DNA of 64,000 bases from JACVRW01 sp963716215. GTDB lineage: Bacteria; Actinomycetota; Thermoleophilia; Solirubrobacterales; Thermoleophilaceae. A model generated the notes under the pieces. It saw nothing but the letters and a program-made list of their open reading frames with translations, did not search any database and was not told the origin of the DNA. Position numbers and translations under genes: made by a program. Where the stretch lies: NCBI GenBank assembly GCA_963716215.1, contig OY970298.1, positions 1,178,001 through 1,242,000 on the forward strand, given 5' to 3'. Positions within the stretch are counted from its first letter, which is position 1. Each line of letters starts with the position of its first letter. Shown one piece after another: positions 56,827 to 64,000 of this stretch.

Positions 56827-57828
56827 CCCGGATCCGGGCAGCAGCCCGTTGTCGTACGACGAGCGCACGTCGGGCGGGTTCTCCAGCAGCTGCTTGTTCT
56901 GCATCCAGGCCCCGAAGGCGTCCCACTCCTCGGGATCCTGCCACCCGAACGGCTGGCCCTCGGGTGCGAGGAACAGCGGCAGCGTCACCTTCACGACCGC
57001 CCGCTGCAGCTCGGGATCGAGGTCGGGGTTGGCCTCGAGCAGGCCCTGGATCGCCTTGTCCGGGTCCTCGCGCAGGTCGCGCACGCCGCGCGACAGGGCA
57101 CCGATGAACGCGCGGATCTTGTCGCCGTCGCGCTCCAGCGCGTCGGCGTTGGCCACCAGCACGAGCTCGTTGTAGGTCGGCACGCCGGCCTCCTCCATGC
57201 GGATGATGCGCGGCCGCTTGCCCTTCATGCGCAGTTCCGTGCCCTCGTAGTTCCAGAACGCGCCCAGCACCGCGTCGACCCTGCCGGTCAACAGCGCGGG
57301 GGTCAGGCTGAAGCCGACGTTGCGCTCCTTGACCGAGTCGCGCGGAACCGCGGCCTCGTCCAGGATCGTCTGCAGGTAGGCGCTCTGGTAGTCGATCCCG
57401 GCGGTGCCGACCGTCTTGCCCTTCAGGTCGGCGGGCGTGCGGATCTTCGCCTCCGGCAGCGAGATGAGCGACGTCAACGGCTTCTGCACGACCGCCGCCA
57501 CGCTGACCACGCTCAGGCCCTGATCGCGGGCGCGCAGGACCTCCGGCTCGTACGAGATCGCCAGGTCCACGCGACCGGCCGCCACCTGCTTGATCGGCGC
57601 CGCGGGGTCCGGCGGCTGGCGGATCTCCACGTCGAGCCCGGCCTGCTCGAAGTGCCCGTCCGCCTGCGCGGCGTAGATGCCGGCGTGGTCGGCGTTCGGG
57701 AAGTAGTCGAGCATCAGCGTGACCGCCTTCGAGCCGGACGGCTCGAGCACGTCCTCCTTCTCGCCACAGCCGGCGGCCACGAGCGCGGCGAGCAGGGCGA
57801 GCAGAAGCAGGGGCACGACTCGTCTCAT
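56821..57828 (-). CDS. Thiamine-precursor ABC transporter, substrate-binding lipoprotein
   Basis: A 335-aa NMT1/THI5-type binding lipoprotein (ThiY-like). Signal and lipobox: MRRVVPLLLLALLAALVAAGC, Cys21 lipidated. VTLMLDYFPNADHAGIYAAQADGHFEQAGLDVEI, PIKQVAAGRVDLAISYEPEVLRARDQGLSVVSV and GVPTYNELVLVANADAL are the family signatures for pyrimidine-precursor (HMP or formylaminopyrimidine) binding. Third gene of the TPP-riboswitch operon, coupled to the permease by ATGA. Confidence 0.9.
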   Translation of the reverse strand: MRRVVPLLLLALLAALVAAGCGEKEDVLEPSGSKAVTLMLDYFPNADHAGIYAAQADGHFEQAGLDVEIRQPPDPAAPIKQVAAGRVDLAISYEPEVLRARDQGLSVVSVAAVVQKPLTSLISLPEAKIRTPADLKGKTVGTAGIDYQSAYLQTILDEAAVPRDSVKERNVGFSLTPALLTGRVDAVLGAFWNYEGTELRMKGKRPRIIRMEEAGVPTYNELVLVANADALERDGDKIRAFIGALSRGVRDLREDPDKAIQGLLEANPDLDPELQRAVVKVTLPLFLAPEGQPFGWQDPEEWDAFGAWMQNKQLLENPPDVRSSYDNGLLPGSGL

Positions 57829-58574
57829 GCGGGTGCATCCTTTCGATTCCACGGGCAGGCCACGCGCTCCGCGAGCGCCGTCAGCGCGAACAGGCCGACC
57901 GCCATCAGGGTGAGGATCACGATCCCGGCGTATACGCGCGGGGTCTGCAGCTGGTTGTTGCCGAGCAGGACGAGGCGGCCGAGGCCCTTGTCCGCGCCGG
58001 CCCACTCGCCGAACACCGCGCCGATCACGGACACGGTGGCGGCGATCTTGAGGCCGCTGAAGAACGACGGCAGCGCCGCCGGCAGCTCGACCGTCCGCAG
58101 CGTGCGCAGGCGGCTGGCGCCCATGCTGCGCATCAGCTTGAGCAGGTCGGCCGGAGTCGAGCGCAGGCCGTCGAGCAGGTTGACCGTGATCGGGAAGAAG
58201 CAGATCAGCGCGACGATCGCGAGCTTGGGGCCGATCCCGTAGCCGAACGCCAGCACGAACAGCGGCGCCAGGACGACGATCGGGATCGCCTGCGATCCCA
58301 CGAGCAGGGGGTAGGCGGCGTCGCGCAGTGGCCGCAACACGTGCATCGCGACCGCGAACACGACCCCGGCCGCCACCGACAGCGCCAGTCCGAGGACCAC
58401 CTCCACGAGCGTCACGCGCGCGTTGTCCATGAGCAGGCCCCAGTCGTCGCCCAGAGCGTCGAACGTCTCCACCGGGGAGGCGAGCGTGAGGTCGTCGACC
58501 GACTCGAGCGACGCCAAGCCCTGCCAGGCGAGCACGAACAGGCAAACCAGGCCGAGCGCCAGCGCCACCCTCAT
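57825..58574 (-). CDS. Thiamine-precursor ABC transporter, permease
   Basis: A 249-aa BPD-type permease (ThiX-like) with about six spans. The coupling EAA-like loop for the ATPase is RSTPADLLKLMRSMGASRLRTLRTVELPAALPSFFSGLK, and ATVSVIGAVFGEWAGADKGLGRLV follows. The ATG overlaps the ATPase stop, and its own stop overlaps the binding-protein start, both as ATGA. Confidence 0.9.
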   Translation of the reverse strand: MRVALALGLVCLFVLAWQGLASLESVDDLTLASPVETFDALGDDWGLLMDNARVTLVEVVLGLALSVAAGVVFAVAMHVLRPLRDAAYPLLVGSQAIPIVVLAPLFVLAFGYGIGPKLAIVALICFFPITVNLLDGLRSTPADLLKLMRSMGASRLRTLRTVELPAALPSFFSGLKIAATVSVIGAVFGEWAGADKGLGRLVLLGNNQLQTPRVYAGIVILTLMAVGLFALTALAERVACPWNRKDAPA

Positions 58575-59332
58575 ACCTTCAGCGCCTCCAGGGCGCGCGC
58601 CTTGACCTCGGCGAAAGCGGAGCCCGTGACCGAGCGGGGGCGGGGCAGGTCGACGCCGAAGTCCGCCACCACGCGCCCCGGCCGCGGCGACAGCACCACG
58701 ATCCGGTCGGCCAGGTGCACCGCCTCCTCCACATCGTGGGTGACCAGCAAGACCGTGCGCGGCTCCTCGACCAGGGCCGCGGCGAGCCATTCGCGCAGAT
58801 CGGCGCGGGTGATCGCGTCGAGGGCGCCGAAGGGCTCGTCGAGCAGCAGCACCGGCCGACCCTGCAGCAGCGTGCGCAGGAACGCGACACGCTGGCGCAT
58901 CCCGCCCGACAGCGCCGCCGGCCGGACGTGCTCGAAGCGGGTCAGGCCGAAGCGCTCGAACAGCGGCTCCGCCCGCTCACGGGCGGTGGCCCGCGGAACG
59001 CCCTGGCACTCGAGCGCGAGCGCGGCGTTAGCGAGCGCGTCGCGCCAGGGGAGCAGCAGGTCGCGCTGGGGCATGTAGGCGCAAGTGGCGCGCCGGTCGG
59101 CCGGGGCCGTGGCGCCGAGCACGCTGACCGTGCCCTCGTCGGGGTCCTGCAGGCCGGCGACCAGCTCGAGCAGGGTGGACTTGCCGCAGCCGGACGGGCC
59201 GACCACCGCGGTCACCTCCCGCGGGCGCAGGTCGAGGTCCACGCCCTCGAGGGCGGTGAGCGCTCCGTAGCGCCGGGTGACCTTCTGAAACGAAAGAGGC
59301 TCCGTCACGGGAGCCTCTACCTCTGTCCGCAT
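58571..59332 (-). CDS. Thiamine-precursor ABC transporter, ATPase
   Basis: A 253-aa ATPase (ThiZ-like). Walker A GPSGCGKS, Q-loop region YMPQRDLLLPWRDALAN, signature LSGGMRQRVAFLRTLLQ, Walker B VLLLDEPFGALD and H-loop LLVTHDVEEAVHLADRI are intact. The ATG at 59332 follows GGAGGGA by 3 nt; the in-frame ATG at 59350 is the conserved UAAUGCC of the riboswitch and not a start. A perfect hairpin lies in codons 5-14. First gene of the operon; expression should fall when thiamine pyrophosphate is high. Confidence 0.92.
   Translation of the reverse strand: MRTEVEAPVTEPLSFQKVTRRYGALTALEGVDLDLRPREVTAVVGPSGCGKSTLLELVAGLQDPDEGTVSVLGATAPADRRATCAYMPQRDLLLPWRDALANAALALECQGVPRATARERAEPLFERFGLTRFEHVRPAALSGGMRQRVAFLRTLLQGRPVLLLDEPFGALDAITRADLREWLAAALVEEPRTVLLVTHDVEEAVHLADRIVVLSPRPGRVVADFGVDLPRPRSVTGSAFAEVKARALEALKV
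59288..59317 (-). terminator. Terminator-like hairpin inside the first codons of the ATPase gene
   Basis: On the minus strand GAGGCTCC (59317-59310), loop CGTGAC, GGAGCCTC (59303-59296), then TTTCGTTT. The 8-bp stem is perfect and starts 22 nt after the riboswitch. It could be the expression platform of the riboswitch placed inside the coding region. Confidence 0.45.
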
Positions 59333-59338
59333 CGCTCC

Positions 59339-59429
59339 CTCCGCGGGCATTACCCCACAGGTTCGAAGGGTCAGCGCTGGGCGGCGGTGTCCGCCGAGGG
59401 CGCTATCTCAGCCCGCTTCCCGCGAGCCC
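59339..59429 (-). promoter_or_regulatory. TPP riboswitch (THI element)
   Basis: Reading the minus strand, the conserved thi-box parts occur in order: P1 strand CUCGCGGG, GGGCUGAGA, the optional P3 stem GGCGG-ACA-CCGCC, GACCCUUCGAACCUG, GGGGUAAUGCC, and CCCGCG closing P1. The SD (GGAGGGA) and ATG of the transporter ATPase follow within a few nt. Ligand binding is expected to stabilise P1 next to the SD and reduce expression of the three transporter genes. Confidence 0.92.
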
Positions 59430-59450
59430 CCCTGGCTTGTCGGGCGCAGT

Positions 59451-59879
59451 CTAGCTGCGCGATCGCTGCTCGGGTGCCAGCGCGGCGCGTGTGGCCTCGG
59501 CGCAGAGCGCCTCCAGCGGCCCGGTGAGCTCGTGCAGCAGTGCAAGCGCCTCGCGGTCCTCCTCGCGCAGCCACTCGGCTTCGTAGCGCGTCTGCACGAA
59601 TCTGCCCACGGCCTCGCGCAGGAGCGACAGCCGTGCCGGCTTCAGCACGACGGTGCCGGTCCCGCCGTTCAGCTCGCGCAGCTCGTCGGCCACGGCCGTC
59701 AGCTCGCGCAGCTCGAGCACCTCGTCCGCTGACAGCTCCGACATCCGGAAGCGCTCGGCAGCGCTGGATGCCAGCGCGTGCCCGCACGCGGAGACCTCCG
59801 GCCCGGTCAGGTCGAAGCAGGCGTGCACGACGGGGAGTCCGTCGAGGTCCTGTGAGATGTCGATGCGGGCGTATTCCAT
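59451..59879 (-). CDS. Protein of unknown function, 142 aa
   Basis: Not recognised. It is acidic and mostly helical. MEYARIDISQDLDGLPVVHACFDLTGPEVSACGHALASSAAERF opens it, followed by a Leu/Glu-rich region (ADEVLELRELTAVADELRELN) and LSLLREAVGRFVQTRYEAEWLREEDREALALLHELTGPLEAL. No membrane or signal segment. The ATG at 59879 has a TACGGT box 10 nt upstream on its strand; an earlier in-frame ATG at 59954 adds low-quality sequence overlapping the MFS gene end. It lies just upstream of the riboswitch transcript start region, so the two transcripts may overlap. Confidence 0.6.
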   Translation of the reverse strand: MEYARIDISQDLDGLPVVHACFDLTGPEVSACGHALASSAAERFRMSELSADEVLELRELTAVADELRELNGGTGTVVLKPARLSLLREAVGRFVQTRYEAEWLREEDREALALLHELTGPLEALCAEATRAALAPEQRSRS

Positions 59880-59928
59880 GCCTGTCACCACCGTATCGGC
59901 GGTTTGTTGGGTTTGTGTGACATCTGGC

Positions 59929-61359
59929 TCATGCCCGATTCTCAGCCGTCCCAATCGAGGCCGGTCGCGGGGCGTTCCCTGGCAGCAGGCGCGCCATCAT
60001 CACGATTCCTGCGGACACGGCGGTCAGCTGGATCAGGCTGACCTGGAACGCGTACGCGATGCCCTCGTCGGAGGCCCCGAAGAAGATCACTCCGGTGACC
60101 GCGACGCCGAGCGCGTAGCCGACCTGCTGCATCGTCGACATCGCCCCCGAGGCGCTGCCGGCGCGCGCGGGGTCGACGTTCGCCAGCACCGTCGAGGTCA
60201 GCGGCGTGAAGCAGAGCCCGATGCCGGCGCCGGCGAGCACCAGTCCGGGGACCAGCGTGAGCAGCGACCCCTCCGTGCCCACCTCCGCCACCGCCACGGC
60301 CAGCAGGGCGAGTCCGAACGTGAGGGCCAGCCCGCCGCCGGCGATGACGGCGCGGCCGAAGCGCTCCGTGAGCGCGGGCGCCGGCGCCGAGGTGGCCACG
60401 TAGGCCACCGCCAGGATCGTGAAGACCAGGCCGGCCTCTAGCGCGCCGAGGCCGCGCCCGAGCTGCAGGTAGAACGCGAGGAAGACGAAGAACGCGGCCT
60501 GCGCGGCGGCCAGGAACAGCTGCGTGGCGAGCCCGGCGGAGAAGCCGCGCTCGGCGAACAGCCGCAGGTCCAGCAGCGGGTCGGCGCCCTGCTCACCGAG
60601 GCGCCGCTGACGCCGCACGAACGCCGCCAGGACGACGGGGGAGAGCGCCAGCGAGACCCAGGTCCACGCGGGCCAGCCGAGCTCGCGGCCCTCGATCAGG
60701 GGGAGCAGGATCGCGGTGAGGCCGACCGCGACGGCTACGGCGCCCGTCACGTCCAGGCGGCTGCGGCGCTCGGCGCGAGACTCGGGGACCAGGCGCGGCG
60801 TCAGCGCCAGCGCGGCCAGGCCGACGGGCACGTTGATCAGGAAGCAGCTGCGCCAGCCGAGCCCGGCGAAGTCGGTCTCCACGAACGCGCCGCCGATCAC
60901 CTGCCCGCCGACGGCCGCCAGGCCGAGCACCACGCCGTAGATGCTGAGCGCGCGCACGTAGTCCGGTCCGCGGTAGGTGACGCCGATGATCGCGAGCACC
61001 TGTGGCATCACCACTGCGCCGGCGACGCCCTGAGCGATGCGCGCCGCCACCAGCGTCTCGGGGCTGGGCGCGAGCCCGCAGGCGGCCGAGGCGACCGTGA
61101 ACAGCAGCAGGCCGATCGCGTACACGCGCTGGCGGCCAAGCTCGTCGCCGAGCCGCCCGGCGGCGATCAGGAAGGCCGCGAAGGTGAGGCCGTAGCCGGC
61201 GACGATCCACTCGAGGGAGCTGTCGCCCGCGCCGAGGTCGGTGGCGATCGACGGCAGAGCGACGTTGACGATGAAGAAGTCGAGGACGACCATGAAGGCC
61301 CCGGCCAGCAGCACGGGGAGGGCCGCCCAGGCGGTGGCGGGTGATCGGGTGGCGTTCAT
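59929..61359 (-). CDS. EmrB/QacA-type MFS drug exporter
   Basis: A 476-aa DHA2-family proton-coupled exporter with 14 predicted spans. LDFFIVNVALPSIATDLGAGDSSLEWIVAGYGLTFAAFLIAAGRLGDELGRQRV contains the DxxxVNVALP motif of helix 1 and the motif A loop GRLGDELGRQR. RSCFLINVPVGLAAL is the family motif in helix 5-6. The ATG at 61359 (MNATRSPATAW) is preferred to an upstream start. It stands alone; no regulator is adjacent. Substrate probably hydrophobic toxic compounds. Confidence 0.87.
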   Translation of the reverse strand: MNATRSPATAWAALPVLLAGAFMVVLDFFIVNVALPSIATDLGAGDSSLEWIVAGYGLTFAAFLIAAGRLGDELGRQRVYAIGLLLFTVASAACGLAPSPETLVAARIAQGVAGAVVMPQVLAIIGVTYRGPDYVRALSIYGVVLGLAAVGGQVIGGAFVETDFAGLGWRSCFLINVPVGLAALALTPRLVPESRAERRSRLDVTGAVAVAVGLTAILLPLIEGRELGWPAWTWVSLALSPVVLAAFVRRQRRLGEQGADPLLDLRLFAERGFSAGLATQLFLAAAQAAFFVFLAFYLQLGRGLGALEAGLVFTILAVAYVATSAPAPALTERFGRAVIAGGGLALTFGLALLAVAVAEVGTEGSLLTLVPGLVLAGAGIGLCFTPLTSTVLANVDPARAGSASGAMSTMQQVGYALGVAVTGVIFFGASDEGIAYAFQVSLIQLTAVSAGIVMMARLLPGNAPRPASIGTAENRA

Positions 61360-61425
61360 GACCCCGAGGTTGCCGGCCGCGGGGCAGGCGCTCAATTACG
61401 TGAGGGGTAATGGATCCGCCGAGCC

Positions 61426-62394
61426 CTAGGCCCAGAGCAGGCAGGCGTCGTGCGCGGCCGGCGCGATGCGCGTGCGGGCCACCACTCGCCCGCTCTCGGC
61501 CGCGATCGTGACCGTTCCGTCGTCGAGCGACGGCGTGACGACGCGCCCGGCGCCGTGCTGGACGTTGTAGGAGCCCTTCGCCACCGCCGTGTGGCGTAGG
61601 CGGGTGCCGTCGCCGATGCGCTGCACGCGCAGCGAGCCGTCGTCCCCGCTGGCCACGTAGGCGCGCCCGCCGCCGAACGTGACGTGCTGAGGCGGGGCGC
61701 CTGCCGGCAGGATCGCGATCGGCTCGGCGCGCCCGCGCTCGTAGAGGGCGAGCTGCTCGCGGTCGCCCGAGGTGACCCAGAGGCGCCGGCCGCCGGGCGA
61801 GCAGGCCACGTCGTGGGCCAGGAAGGGCGCGCGCAGCAGGCCGCGGGGGCGTGGGCGGCCGGGATCGGAGAGATCCACGATCGCCACCGCGGGAGCGTGG
61901 TTGCCGAGCGCCACCCAGAGCGTGCGGCCGTCGGGCGAGATCGTCAGGTGGCGGGCCAGCGCTCCGACCTCCGCGCCGCCGGCCACGCGGCCGCGCTCGA
62001 GGTCGATCACCACCACCTCGCCCCTGGCCGAGTCGGTCACGTACGCGTGCGACCCGCCGGGGGCGACCGCCGTGTAGCGCGGCTCCGACATGCCGCGCAG
62101 CACCCGCCGTACCCGCAGCGGCCTGCCCTCGAGCAGCGATACGGCGCCGGACGTCGTGTGCGCCACCACGGCGCGGGTGCCGCCCGCCCACTCGATGCTG
62201 CGCGGCTCCTCGATCGTCGCCAGCCGGGCACGCACGCGCCCGGTCAGCGCGTTCAGGACGACCACGTGGGACTCGGTGTCGGCGGTTGCGACCGCGAGCG
62301 GCACCCGCCGGGCGGTGCGCGTGGGGGCGGTGCCGCACGCGCCGGGCAGCAAGGGGAGCAGCCCGAGTGTCGCAACGAAGTCGCGGCGGCGCAT
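61426..62394 (-). CDS. Tat-type beta-propeller lipoprotein
   Basis: A 322-aa YVTN-like seven-bladed propeller. The N-terminus MRRRDFVATLGLLPLLPGAC combines a twin-arginine pattern (RRRDF) with a lipobox (LPGAC), so export by Tat and lipidation at Cys20 are likely. Repeats such as ESHVVVLNALTGRVRARLATIEEPRSIEW and LARHLTISPDGRTLWVALGNHAPAVAIVDL form the blades. No catalytic motif. A binding or scaffold role on the outer face of the membrane is the most that can be said. Confidence 0.78.
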   Translation of the reverse strand: MRRRDFVATLGLLPLLPGACGTAPTRTARRVPLAVATADTESHVVVLNALTGRVRARLATIEEPRSIEWAGGTRAVVAHTTSGAVSLLEGRPLRVRRVLRGMSEPRYTAVAPGGSHAYVTDSARGEVVVIDLERGRVAGGAEVGALARHLTISPDGRTLWVALGNHAPAVAIVDLSDPGRPRPRGLLRAPFLAHDVACSPGGRRLWVTSGDREQLALYERGRAEPIAILPAGAPPQHVTFGGGRAYVASGDDGSLRVQRIGDGTRLRHTAVAKGSYNVQHGAGRVVTPSLDDGTVTIAAESGRVVARTRIAPAAHDACLLWA

Positions 62395-62436
62395 GCCCTC
62401 CTTACGGCTGCGCGGCCCCGAGCAGTCCCGATCGCC

Positions 62437-63828
62437 TCAGAAGGTCTTGATGTCGGCGATCGCGTTCACGAACACCTCGAGCTGCTTCGTCGTCCAGCAC
62501 TCGAACACGCCGTCGCAGAAGGGCTCGTAGGCGGACATCACGGAGTCGCCGTAGTTCCAGTACAGGCGCGGCTCGGGGTTGATCCAGAACGTGCGCCCGG
62601 CGCGCTCGGCCACCTGCGCCAGCACCTGCGCGTGCGGCTCGCGGCCGTTGGTGCGCGCGTCGCCGAGCACGATTACCGTCGAGCGCGGGTCGAGGTCGTC
62701 CACGACCGTGTCCAGGAACTCCAGCCAGACGCGCCCGTAGTCGGTGTAGCCGGACACGTCGGCCACGCCGGCGTCCGTGGCGATCCGCCGCGAGACCACC
62801 TCGAACGAGCGCTCGCGCTCGAACACGTCCGTGACCTCCGAGATGCGCTCGACGAACACGAACGAGCGCAGCTTGCGGAACTGGTCGTGCAGCGCATGCA
62901 GCACCGACAGGAAGAAGACGCTGGCGCTGGTGACGCTGGTCGAGACGTCGCACAGCACGTACAGCTCGGGCCGGCGCGGGCGCCGCGGCCGGTACTTCAG
63001 CTCCAGCGGCACACCACCGGTCTGCAGGGACGCGCGCATGGTGCGGCGCACGTCCACTTGCCAGGAGCGCCGCCGGCCCCGGTGCTCGCGCCCGTGCGAC
63101 GCCAGGCGCCGCTTCATCTGGGCCACCACGCGGTGCACCTGCGAGAGGTCCTGGGCGGGGTTGGTGGGCAGGCTGCGGTCGAACTCGCGCAGCGGCTTGG
63201 CGGGCGGCAGCGACTGGGTGCGCTCGATCATCTGCCGCTCCAGCTCGCGGCGCACGTGTTGCTCGAACTCCTGCAGCGCGTCGCGCGGGACGGCGTCGGG
63301 ATCGGGCAGCTCGGCGCCGAGTCGCTCGCCCTTGAGCCCGAGCGTGCGCCTGATCCGCTGCACGTCCACTCCGATCACGCCGGAGCCTTCGCCCTGGCGG
63401 CCGAAGGCGGCGATCGCGAGCCGGGCGAGGTCGCGCATCTCGCCGTCGGACCCGGCTCGCAAGGCCTCACGGATGCGCTCGCGCAGCGCTTCCAGGTCCA
63501 GCTCCTCGCCGCCTTGGAAGCGCTGCTCGCCGAACCCTTGGCGGACCGCCTCGCGCTCGACGGCGCGAAAGAAGAAGCGATCGAACAGCACGTCGAGCAC
63601 GCGCCGGTCGTCCTGCGACTTCGCCAGCGTGGTCGCGAGGGCCTCGCGGAATTCGACCGTGGAGGTCCAGCTGACCGCCTCGAGCGCTCCGAAGGCGTCC
63701 AGCAGCTCGGAGGTCCCGACCGCGACCCCCTCGCGGCGCAGCTCGTCGGCGAACTCGAGCAGGCGCGGCGCCATCCCCGGGGGGCCGGCCGGCTCCGGCA
63801 TGCCCCCGTACAGGCCGGGAGTGCCCAC
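62437..63828 (-). CDS. VWA-domain protein, CoxE-like
   Basis: A 463-aa protein of the VWA/CoxE family. The N-terminal 280 residues are helical and charged (LLEFADELRREGVAVGTSELLDAFGAL opens it). The C-terminal von Willebrand A domain has the metal site DVSTS at 294-298 (ELYVLCDVSTSVTSAS), the Thr in SGYTDYGRVWLEFLD and the DPRSTVIVLGDARTNG strand with the third metal residue. It partners the MoxR-type ATPase gene immediately upstream (2-nt gap): such pairs act as chaperones inserting metal cofactors or activating enzymes. GTG start. The client enzyme is not visible here. Confidence 0.85.
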   Translation of the reverse strand: MGTPGLYGGMPEPAGPPGMAPRLLEFADELRREGVAVGTSELLDAFGALEAVSWTSTVEFREALATTLAKSQDDRRVLDVLFDRFFFRAVEREAVRQGFGEQRFQGGEELDLEALRERIREALRAGSDGEMRDLARLAIAAFGRQGEGSGVIGVDVQRIRRTLGLKGERLGAELPDPDAVPRDALQEFEQHVRRELERQMIERTQSLPPAKPLREFDRSLPTNPAQDLSQVHRVVAQMKRRLASHGREHRGRRRSWQVDVRRTMRASLQTGGVPLELKYRPRRPRRPELYVLCDVSTSVTSASVFFLSVLHALHDQFRKLRSFVFVERISEVTDVFERERSFEVVSRRIATDAGVADVSGYTDYGRVWLEFLDTVVDDLDPRSTVIVLGDARTNGREPHAQVLAQVAERAGRTFWINPEPRLYWNYGDSVMSAYEPFCDGVFECWTTKQLEVFVNAIADIKTF

Positions 63829-63830
63829 GC

Positions 63831-64000
63831 TCAGCCGGCGCGCTGGGCGCCGAGCAGCCCGTCGCCGAGCTTGACGCCCACCCGCTCGGCCACGAGATCG
63901 AGGTCGGTCCGGTGCTTGACGATGATCGACATCGTCTGGCGGAGCACGTCCTGGTCGATGTCGTCGGCGCCGAGCAGCAGCAGCGCGCGCGCCCAGTCGA
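63831..64000 (-). CDS. MoxR-type AAA+ ATPase, C-terminal end only
   Basis: The last 56 codons of a minus-strand gene that enters from the right edge. The readable end DWARALLLLGADDIDQDVLR, then QTMSIIVKHRTDLDLVAERVGVKLGDGL, is the C-terminal lid of MoxR-family ATPases, where a SxDWARAL motif is usual. Walker motifs lie outside the window. It precedes the VWA/CoxE-like gene by 2 nt, the standard MoxR-VWA pairing. Confidence 0.75.
   Translation of the reverse strand, partial: DWARALLLLGADDIDQDVLRQTMSIIVKHRTDLDLVAERVGVKLGDGLLGAQRAG

Noticed and set aside
59348..59350. ATG at 59350 as start of the transporter ATPase
   Set aside because: It is the AUG inside the conserved UAAUGCC of the TPP riboswitch; the ATG at 59332 has the SD.
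59360..59375. GGTTCGAA box resembling a tRNA T-arm
   Set aside because: It belongs to the riboswitch core read from the other strand; no cloverleaf can be drawn around it.
60593..62338. 581-codon minus-strand frame across the MFS and propeller genes
   Set aside because: Same strand but other frame; Arg/Pro/Gly-rich shadow with stop-free length caused by GC content.

Overview
The window is a dense, very GC-rich (about 70% by eye) bacterial chromosome segment with about 57 protein genes. I see no rRNA, tRNA, CRISPR array, phage or insertion sequence. Gene content points to an actinobacterium: a mycobacterial-type integration host factor, an FprA-type ferredoxin reductase, a PimA-like mannosyltransferase, a six-gene mce lipid-import operon with its own ATPase, an ABATE/zinc-finger regulator and a chlorite-dismutase-family protein. 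Class Thermoleophilia (Solirubrobacter-like) would fit, but that is inference. Most genes sit in tight runs with ATGA/GTGA stop-start overlaps. Many run-leading genes have a TANNNT box only 6-11 nt before the start codon, so leaderless or near-leaderless mRNAs look common.

Left part (1-23.3 kb). A secreted sulfatase, followed by a frameshifted secreted-protein gene, diverges from a TetR - haloalkane dehalogenase - DUF1330 operon. Then come an AlkA-type glycosylase with an ABC1 kinase, a fumarylacetoacetase-family hydrolase, an MFS protein with a Ppx/GppA-HD protein, and an RDD membrane protein whose acidic tail contains a compensated double frameshift. FprA, a HemQ-like protein, a PimA-like glycosyltransferase fused to a flippase-like membrane domain, a subtilase, MetH, a secreted propeller protein and a PucR regulator follow.

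Middle (23.3-30.3 kb). A large LuxR-type ATPase regulator heads a minus-strand operon with an enolase-superfamily racemase, a DUF1611 protein and an SDR. The racemase/DUF1611 pair matches the DgcA/DgcN route of D-glutamate catabolism. A 54-residue zinc-ribbon-like protein and a lipoprotein lie next to it.

30.3-45.9 kb is a complete mce locus on the plus strand: two YrbE permeases, an MceG-like ATPase, six MCE proteins, an HpnN/MmpL-type RND transporter, a thioredoxin-fold protein without CXXC and a B3/B4 tRNA-editing-like protein. Together these would build and power an envelope lipid-import machine.

45.9-64 kb holds small unknown membrane proteins, a VOC protein, the IHF, pyruvate kinase, regulators, AzlCD and a DMT exporter. 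A serine-palmitoyltransferase-like enzyme is divergent from a large GNAT protein, giving a possible sphingolipid pair. A second DNA glycosylase and MsrB follow. Next is a ThiXYZ-type thiamine-precursor transporter under a TPP riboswitch, with a terminator-like hairpin inside its first codons. The window closes with an EmrB-type MFS exporter, a Tat-type beta-propeller lipoprotein, and a VWA (CoxE-like) gene next to the end of a MoxR ATPase gene that runs off the right edge.
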